From the NCBI GenBank assembly GCA_039922495.1, contig JBDTEO010000043.1, forward strand, positions 1-64,000: 64,000 nt of DNA, in the 5' to 3' direction. The notes under the pieces were generated by a model, which worked only from the letters and a program-made list of their open reading frames with translations, did not search any database and was not told the origin of the DNA. Positions 58,880-64,000 of the stretch are shown piece by piece. Numbering within the stretch: position 1 is the stretch's first letter; every line of letters starts with the position of its first letter. Source of the stretch: JALYYC01 sp039922495. Lineage in GTDB: Bacteria > Chloroflexota > Dormibacteria > CF-121. A program made the translations under genes and the position numbers.

Positions 58880-60682
58880 GTGTCCACGCCAACTCACTTG
58901 ATTCGCGCCATCTCCGTGATCGCGCACGTCGATCACGGCAAGACGACGCTATCGGACCGGCTGCTCGAGTTCACGGGGACGGTGGCCCCGCGGGACATGG
59001 TGGAACAGGTCCTTGATCAACTCGACCTCGAACGGGAGCGCGGTATCACGATCAAGGCCCAGGCGGTCCGGATGCAATACCAGGCGGACGACGGCAATAC
59101 CTACCAGATCAACCTGATCGATACCCCTGGTCACGTTGACTTCTCCTACGAGGTATCGCGCGCGCTGGCTGCCTGCGACGGCGCCATCCTGGTCGTCGAC
59201 GCCTCGCAGGGCATCGAGGCCCAGACCCTCGCCAACGTGCACCAGGCGCTCGACCACAACCTGACGATCGTGCCGGTCGTCAACAAGATCGACCTGCCGC
59301 ATGCAACCCCCGAGGTCGTTCGGGAGGAGATCCAGAAAGTCATTGGGCTCCCCGCGGAGTCGGTGATCTTTGCCAGTGCCCGGCAGGGGATCGGAACCAA
59401 GGAAATCCTCGAGGCCGTCGTCCAGAGAGTTCCTGCCCCGACCGGTGACCGCAACGCGCCGCTGCAGGCGCTCATCTTCGACGCAAAATTCGACGCCTAC
59501 CGCGGCGTCGTGACCTACGTTCGCGTGCTACAGGGCACACTCCGGCCGAAGATGCGCATCCAGATGATGCAGACGGGCAACAGCTTCGAGGTCGACGAGG
59601 TTGGGGTCTTCCGGCCCGACCGGGCGGAGGTGGAGGACCTCTCAGCCGGTGAGGTCGGCTACCTGATCGCCAACATCCGCAACGTGCGGGACTCGCGAGT
59701 CGGCGACACGGTGACGGAGGAAGCTCGCCGCGCCGCGGCCCCCTTGCCGGGATACCGGCACGTGACGCCGATGGTCTACGCTGGGCTGTTCCCGACCGAC
59801 ACCGAGCAGTACCAGCAATTGAAAGAGGCTTTGGAGCGGCTCCAGCTCAACGATGCCTCGCTGGTCTATGAACCCGAGTCTTCCGCCGCGCTCGGGTTTG
59901 GCTTCCGCTGCGGCTTCCTCGGCTTGCTCCACATGGACATCGTCCAGGAACGGCTCGAGCGCGAGTTCAACCTGACGCTGCTTGCCACCGCGCCGACGGT
60001 CGAGTACCGGGTCAGGCTCCGAAACGGCGAGGAGGTTCCGGTTGACAACCCGGACAAATTGCCCGATCCGGCCGAGATCGAAGCCATCAGCGAACCGGTG
60101 GTCCTCGCGACTGTCGTGGTGCCAAGCACCTACGTGGGCAACATGATGGAGCTGAGCCAGGAGCGTCGCGGGGTTTTCCTCAACATGGAATACCAACCCG
60201 GCGACCGGGTCGTCATCACGTACCGCATGCCCCTCGCCGAGATCATTCACGACTACAACGATCAGCTCAAGTCGCGCAGCAAGGGTTACGCCTCGCTGGA
60301 TTACGAGCTGGTCGGCTTCGAGGAGGCGAACCTCGTCAAGCTCGACATCCTGGTGGCCGGCTCGCCGGTGGACGCGCTGTCGATGATCGTGGAGCGCAGC
60401 AAGGCGCACCAGCAGGGTCGCCGCTTGAGCGAGAAGTTGAAAACGCTCATCCCGCGCCAGCTTTTCGAGGTTCCCATCCAGGCGGCCATCGGCGGCAAGA
60501 TCGTGGCCCGGGAGACGGTGCCCGCGTTGCGAAAAGACGTCATCGCCAAGTGTTACGGCGGCGACGTGACGCGAAAGCGGAAGCTGCTCGAAAAACAGAA
60601 AGAAGGCAAGAAACGCATGAAGCGGGTGGGCAATGTCGAGATCCCCCAGGAGGCCTTCATGGCGGTTTTGAGCCTGGATTGA
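58880..60682 (+). CDS. lepA: Elongation factor 4 (LepA)
   Basis: Ribosomal back-translocation GTPase, 600 residues, family length. G1 AHVDHGKTTLSDRL, G3 DTPGHVDFSYEV, G4 VVNKIDLPHA, SAKTG-like ASARQGIGTKEIL (G5), and the LepA C-terminal domain rich in Lys (GDVTRKRKLLEKQKEGKKRM). GTG start. Overlaps hemW by 1 nt (TGATG). Confidence 0.97.
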   Translation: MSTPTHLIRAISVIAHVDHGKTTLSDRLLEFTGTVAPRDMVEQVLDQLDLERERGITIKAQAVRMQYQADDGNTYQINLIDTPGHVDFSYEVSRALAACDGAILVVDASQGIEAQTLANVHQALDHNLTIVPVVNKIDLPHATPEVVREEIQKVIGLPAESVIFASARQGIGTKEILEAVVQRVPAPTGDRNAPLQALIFDAKFDAYRGVVTYVRVLQGTLRPKMRIQMMQTGNSFEVDEVGVFRPDRAEVEDLSAGEVGYLIANIRNVRDSRVGDTVTEEARRAAAPLPGYRHVTPMVYAGLFPTDTEQYQQLKEALERLQLNDASLVYEPESSAALGFGFRCGFLGLLHMDIVQERLEREFNLTLLATAPTVEYRVRLRNGEEVPVDNPDKLPDPAEIEAISEPVVLATVVVPSTYVGNMMELSQERRGVFLNMEYQPGDRVVITYRMPLAEIIHDYNDQLKSRSKGYASLDYELVGFEEANLVKLDILVAGSPVDALSMIVERSKAHQQGRRLSEKLKTLIPRQLFEVPIQAAIGGKIVARETVPALRKDVIAKCYGGDVTRKRKLLEKQKEGKKRMKRVGNVEIPQEAFMAVLSLD

Positions 60683-61800
60683 TGGAACGCATCAAGAGCC
60701 TTTACCTGCACGTGCCCTTCTGCACCTGGCTGTGCAAGTACTGCGATTTCAACGCCTACGCCGTCCTCGAGGGCCTGATCCCGGCTTACGTCCAGGCGCT
60801 TGGGAGGGAGATCGAGGTCCAGGCCGCTGAGCTGCCGATCGGCCCGCTCGACACGGTCTTCATCGGCGGCGGCACGCCGAGCCTGCTTTCGGTCGAGCAG
60901 GTCAAGTCTTTGATGGACCGGGTTCGGGACGTCGGCCTTGCGGACGGTGCCGAGGTCACGCTGGAAGCGAATCCCAGCAACGTCACCGGCGAGAAGGTTG
61001 AGGCCTGGCTGTCCGCCGGCGTGACCCGGCTCAGCATCGGGATCCAGAGCCTGCAGCCGGGCGCGCTGCGCTTCCTGGAGCGGCTGCATTCCGGGGAAGA
61101 GGCCCTGGATGCGGTTCGCCTCGCCCGGACGGGTGGCTTCACCAACGTTAGTGCCGATCTCCTCTACGGCGTCCCAGGTGTCGATCTGCCTGGTTGGATG
61201 GAAACGCTCCACGCAGTCGTGGCCAAGGGCGTGCAGCATCTGTCCGCTTACGAGCTCACGGTCGAATCGGGCACCCGCCTGGGCCAGGAGGTCCGAACGC
61301 AGCTGGTGACGATGCCGGAAGCGGACGCCCAGCTCGAACAATACTGGGCGGCGGTCGACCGCCTGGACCAGGCCGGCTTCATGCACTACGAGATCTCCAA
61401 CTGGGCGCGCCCGGGTTTTGCCTCCCGCCACAATCTGTCGGGCTGGAAGTACCTGCCCTATTTGGGGTGCGGCGCCGGCGCGCACAGCTTCTTCCGGCTC
61501 GACGACGGCAGCAGCGAACGGCGCTGGAACGTCCGGGGCCCGCACGCATACGTCCGTAAGGCAACGGCGAACGGGAAGGCCGTCGACGGCAGTGATCAGC
61601 TTTCGCCTGAGCGGGCGAGGGGAGAAGCGGCCATGATTGGCGTTCGCCTCCTGCAGGGAACCTCGGCTACTGGCCCGTTCCCGGTGGAGCGAAGGCGGCT
61701 CGCGGGACTCGGGCTCCTGACCGAACAGGGCGACGAGGTGCGGCTGACCCGACGCGGCATCGAGCTTGCCAACCAGGTCGGGGCCGCCTTTCTCGCTTAG
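60682..61800 (+). CDS. hemW: Heme chaperone HemW (coproporphyrinogen III oxidase-like radical SAM)
   Basis: 372 residues. Radical SAM motif CTWLCKYCDF (C-x3-C-x2-C), IGGGTPSLLS, EANPSNVTGEKV, IGIQSLQ, HEISNWARPGF-like region (MHYEISNWARPG). HemW-type enzymes carry heme; the CNF motif of true HemN is absent. lepA-hemW-hrcA-grpE is a classic neighbourhood. ATG overlaps the lepA stop. Confidence 0.95.
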   Translation: MERIKSLYLHVPFCTWLCKYCDFNAYAVLEGLIPAYVQALGREIEVQAAELPIGPLDTVFIGGGTPSLLSVEQVKSLMDRVRDVGLADGAEVTLEANPSNVTGEKVEAWLSAGVTRLSIGIQSLQPGALRFLERLHSGEEALDAVRLARTGGFTNVSADLLYGVPGVDLPGWMETLHAVVAKGVQHLSAYELTVESGTRLGQEVRTQLVTMPEADAQLEQYWAAVDRLDQAGFMHYEISNWARPGFASRHNLSGWKYLPYLGCGAGAHSFFRLDDGSSERRWNVRGPHAYVRKATANGKAVDGSDQLSPERARGEAAMIGVRLLQGTSATGPFPVERRRLAGLGLLTEQGDEVRLTRRGIELANQVGAAFLA

Positions 61801-62423
61801 CCTGGCGTGCCCTGGGCGCGCCGAGCAACGTCCAGGCGCTCCATGACCTGTTCGAAAACCTCGTAGGGCTGGGCGCCCATCACCAGGTACCGATCGGCAA
61901 CGATGTGGGCGGGGATGCCGTTGATCATCAGCTCCAATGCCTCTGCACGGCGGGCGTCGAGGTACGCGCCGTAGGTATCCGCTCGGATGGCGGTCTCCAT
62001 CGCCTCGACGTCGAGGCCAACCCTGACCCCGATTTCGCGTAAGACCGCCAGATCCGAGATGTCCGGGCCCTCCAGCCAGTAGGCGTTGAAGAGCGCTTGA
62101 TGCATCGGCTGGAACAGGCCCGCGGCGCGCGCAAACTCGGCGGCTTGCAGGGCCGGTCGCGAGTTGATCAGTCGGTCATGGTGCTTCAGCTCAAGCCCGA
62201 CCTGCGCCGAAAGCCGGGTTAGGCCGGCTTCGACCTGGGCCCGATAGGCGGCAGACATGGCCTCCTCCCGCGACCGCCCCTCCGGCGGGATCTCCGGGTG
62301 CAGTTCGTATGGCACCCAATCGATCTCGACGTCGTATTCCCGTTCGAGCTGCTCGACCCGGACCAGGTCGACAAAACAGAAGGGTCAGACGTAGTCCGAG
62401 TAGATCCGGATCGGGGTGGCCAC
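61797..62423 (-). CDS. DsbA/FrnE-like thioredoxin-fold oxidoreductase with in-frame TGA, probable selenoprotein
   Basis: Read through one TGA codon (62387-62385), the frame gives a 208-residue DsbA-family protein of the FrnE/2-hydroxychromene-isomerase type. It opens VATPIRIYSDYV, then TGA, then PFC. The family has C-P-F-C here, so TGA replaces the first redox cysteine (residue 13) and Cys16 is kept. Downstream the fold is intact (VPYELHPEIPPEGRSREEA, NGIPAHIVADRYLVMGAQ with its cis-Pro region). A bacterial SECIS-like hairpin (62353-62371) begins 13 nt after the TGA. GTG 62423 lies 7 nt after a TATCCT box. The alternative is a nonsense mutation; a GTG 62315 start would lose the active site. 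Confidence 0.7.
62353..62371 (-). promoter_or_regulatory. SECIS-like hairpin after the in-frame TGA
   Basis: In RNA the stem is UCGACCU / GGGUCGA (6 Watson-Crick pairs plus one U-G pair) with loop GGUCC. The stem starts 13 nt and the loop 20 nt after the TGA. Bacterial SECIS elements need a stem-loop at about this distance with a G in the first two loop positions; E. coli fdhF also has GGU in its loop. Confidence 0.6.
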
Positions 62424-62430
62424 CACCCGA

Positions 62431-62436
62431 AGGATA
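62431..62436 (-). promoter_or_regulatory. -10 box of the TGA-containing DsbA-like gene
   Basis: TATCCT (minus strand) ends 7 nt before GTG 62423. The region of its -35 element falls in the CIRCE-like site. Confidence 0.4.
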
Positions 62437-62441
62437 GCCCG

Positions 62442-62447
62442 TACAAT
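62442..62447 (+). promoter_or_regulatory. -10 box of hrcA
   Basis: TACAAT, 36 nt before the hrcA ATG. The expected transcription start lies at the left edge of the CIRCE-like repeat. Confidence 0.5.
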
Positions 62448-62452
62448 GGGCT

Positions 62453-62479
62453 TTAGCACTCTGCACGGGAGACTGCCAG
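62453..62479. promoter_or_regulatory. CIRCE-like operator (HrcA binding site)
   Basis: TTAGCACTC-N9-GACTGCCAG. The left half is the exact CIRCE consensus; the right half matches GAGTGCTAA at 6 of 9 positions. The spacer length of 9 is exact. Immediately upstream of hrcA, so autoregulation is expected. Confidence 0.8.
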
Positions 62480-62483
62480 AACC

Positions 62484-63524
62484 ATGCTAGAACCGACGCA
62501 GCTGGACGAACGCAAGCAACGGATCCTGAAGGCGGTGGTCTCGGACTACACGCTCACCGGGATCCCGGTCGGTTCGCAGGTACTCGCCGCCAAGTACTTC
62601 CTGGCGCTCTCGTCCGCGACCATCCGCAACGAGCTCGCCGACCTGGTCGGGACGGGATACCTGCAGCAACCCCACACGTCCGCGGGCCGGATCCCGACCG
62701 ATCGCGGATACCGCTACTTCGTCGACTTCCTGATGCAGCCGGAGGCGGCGCCGCCGGCGATCCGCCGCACGGTCAAGCAGGAGTTCGATACCGCCCCACA
62801 TCAGCTGGAAGGCATCCTGGAAAAAGCGGCCATGGTCCTGGCCCAGATCACCGAGAACGTGTCGCTCGTGACCGCGCCGCAGGTCAGCGAGGCTCGGATC
62901 AAGCACATTGACCTCGTCTCGCTGGAAGCCCAATCGGCGCTCATCATCCTGGTCCTCGAGGGGAATCTGATCAAACAGCAGATCGTCAACCTCGAACGCG
63001 CGATTTCACAGGAAGATCTGAGCCGGATGGCTGCGATGTTGAACCGGAAACTTCGCGGCCAGAGCGCGGAAGAGCTTTCGGCACGCATCGGCCAGCTTGG
63101 CACGGATCGCGGAGAACAGCGCCGGATCCTGGAGCGCCTGATCGAGTCGATCAAGAATCACCAGGCGCAAGGGCAGACCGTGGTGCTGCACGATGGCATG
63201 CGCAATCTGCTCCGCCACCCTGAGTTTGTCGAGGTCAACCGCCTGGAAGAACTACTCGAGCTCATCGAACAGGGCGCCCAGCTGGCCGGCATCCTGCAGC
63301 AGGTTGCCTTCGAAAAGGACGTCGAGATCATCATCGGGCGGGAGAATACCAGCAGCGGCCTGCGCGAGTGCAGCCTGGTTCTGACCACCTACAAAATGGC
63401 CGACCGCGTCCGCGGGACGGTCGGGGTGGTCGGGCCTACCCGGATGCGCTACGGGCAGATCGTGGCCCGGGTTCGGCTGGTCAGCCAGATGACCTCGGAC
63501 GCCCTGGCCAACCTTGGGAACTGA
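62484..63524 (+). CDS. hrcA: Heat-inducible transcription repressor HrcA
   Basis: 346 residues. N-terminal winged helix (TQLDERKQRILKAVVSDY, SSATIRNELADLVGTGYL, PHTSAGRIPTDRGYRYF) and C-terminal HrcA domain ending in VGPTRMRYGQIVARV. Represses grpE/dnaK-type operons through CIRCE. Followed by grpE on the same strand after 13 nt. Confidence 0.97.
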   Translation: MLEPTQLDERKQRILKAVVSDYTLTGIPVGSQVLAAKYFLALSSATIRNELADLVGTGYLQQPHTSAGRIPTDRGYRYFVDFLMQPEAAPPAIRRTVKQEFDTAPHQLEGILEKAAMVLAQITENVSLVTAPQVSEARIKHIDLVSLEAQSALIILVLEGNLIKQQIVNLERAISQEDLSRMAAMLNRKLRGQSAEELSARIGQLGTDRGEQRRILERLIESIKNHQAQGQTVVLHDGMRNLLRHPEFVEVNRLEELLELIEQGAQLAGILQQVAFEKDVEIIIGRENTSSGLRECSLVLTTYKMADRVRGTVGVVGPTRMRYGQIVARVRLVSQMTSDALANLGN

Positions 63525-63537
63525 TTTGGGCGGCTCG

Positions 63538-64000
63538 ATGAGGGGTAAGAAACAGGGCATGCCAGGCACGCAAGAACCATCGGACCCCAACGGCCCAGAG
63601 CTGGGGCAGCGACCGGGCGAGCCGATCGACCAGCGGGCCAGCGCCGCCGGGCCGAGCACAGCCGTGCCGGATTCCGGCGCTCAGGCTGCGCGCGAGGAGG
63701 CCGAGGCCAACTTTGCACGGTATCAGCGGCTGGCAGCCGACTTCGAGAACTACAAGCGACGTACCAGGCAGGATCTCGCCGACCGAACGCAGTACGCCAA
63801 CGAGGAGCTGCTGCGGAAGCTCCTGCCGATCCTGGACAACTTTCGCCGCGCGCTGGATCACACCCCGGCCAACGTCGACCCCAACTGGCTCGAGGGAATC
63901 AAGCTGGTCGCCCGGCAGTTCGAGGCGGTCCTCGCCGCGCAGGGCTTAGCCCCGATCGCCGCGCTGGGTGAAAAATTCGACCCGTCCCAGCACGAGGCGA
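63538..64000 (+). CDS. grpE: GrpE nucleotide-exchange factor (3' end cut by window edge)
   Basis: DnaK cofactor; 154 codons visible. Disordered Pro/Gly-rich N-tail, then the long coiled coil (ARYQRLAADFENYKRRTRQD), ELLRKLLPILDNFRRAL and the beta-domain start LGEKFDPSQHEA. ATG 63538. hrcA-grpE order predicts dnaK and dnaJ beyond the window edge. Confidence 0.95.
   Translation, partial: MRGKKQGMPGTQEPSDPNGPELGQRPGEPIDQRASAAGPSTAVPDSGAQAAREEAEANFARYQRLAADFENYKRRTRQDLADRTQYANEELLRKLLPILDNFRRALDHTPANVDPNWLEGIKLVARQFEAVLAAQGLAPIAALGEKFDPSQHEA

Noticed and set aside
1..64000. CRISPR arrays, tRNA/rRNA genes, insertion sequences, integrases
   Set aside because: No direct-repeat arrays, no transposase or integrase frames, and no intergenic gap large enough with tRNA-like features were found.

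Overview
The window is a GC-rich (my estimate is roughly two-thirds G+C), densely packed bacterial chromosome segment with no rRNA, tRNA, CRISPR array, insertion sequence or prophage that I could find. Gene content (SufU-type Suf operon under an Rrf2 regulator, Ku-dependent repair genes, UbiE next to a UbiA-type prenyltransferase, an F420-type luciferase-like domain, CIRCE/HrcA) and very frequent leaderless-type promoters (TANNNT ending 6-7 nt before the start codon) fit a soil-type Terrabacteria lineage such as Chloroflexota, Candidatus Dormibacterota or Actinomycetota. The exact phylum is inference.

Layout. 1-6.8 kb (minus strand): an OmpR-type response regulator and histidine kinase, an HtrA-like protease, then a MacB-type exporter (fusion protein, ATPase, permease cut by the window edge). 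Similar 11-bp-period direct repeats precede the regulator, protease and exporter. 6.8-8.3 kb: an Nramp-family metal transporter split by a one-base frameshift. 8.5-12.6 kb: a secreted C39-like protein, folE, a DUF72 gene with no standard start codon, ku, and a LigD-like ligase paralogue that has lost its catalytic lysine. 12.7-16.5 kb: a three-subunit molybdenum hydroxylase resembling 4-hydroxybenzoyl-CoA reductase. 16.6-20.7 kb: lipoprotein, bidirectional terminator, secreted Asp-box protein, surE, a CxxC protein, flavin reductase. 20.8-27.2 kb: rrf2-sufS-sufU-sufC-sufB-sufD-Rieske-sufT and an unlisted 46-residue membrane protein. 27.3-35 kb: an orphan cpaF with a structured leader, an AmmeMemoRadiSam-type radical SAM enzyme, a 2-oxoacid:ferredoxin oxidoreductase pair, a phosphoesterase, a frameshifted ParB-like gene and a ferredoxin. 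35-44.3 kb: lactate/glycolate use (FMN oxidase, lactate permease, glcDEF and an added formyltransferase-like gene). 44.3-53.7 kb: HesB/IscA protein, ArsR-AHSA1 pair, hpt, CPBP protease, a luciferase-like/UbiA fusion divergent from ubiE, pgsA, ketopantoate reductase, plsY, a PAS kinase and a thioesterase. 53.7-64 kb: acyl-CoA dehydrogenase, SRPBCC protein, two Mg-chelatase-type AAA+ genes with a zinc-ribbon microprotein, lepA, hemW, a DsbA/FrnE-like gene with an in-frame TGA, hrcA and grpE (cut by the right edge).

Most striking: the DsbA/FrnE-like gene at 61797-62423 reads through an in-frame TGA exactly where the first cysteine of its CPFC redox motif belongs. A hairpin with a GGUCC apical loop begins 13 nt after that TGA, as a bacterial SECIS element would. 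This is a strong selenoprotein candidate, divergently paired with hrcA across a shared CIRCE-like operator. Secondary points are the luciferase-like/UbiA fusion, the apparently dead ligase next to Ku, two genes that have ATA or ATC where the initiator should be, and a structured RNA-like element before cpaF.
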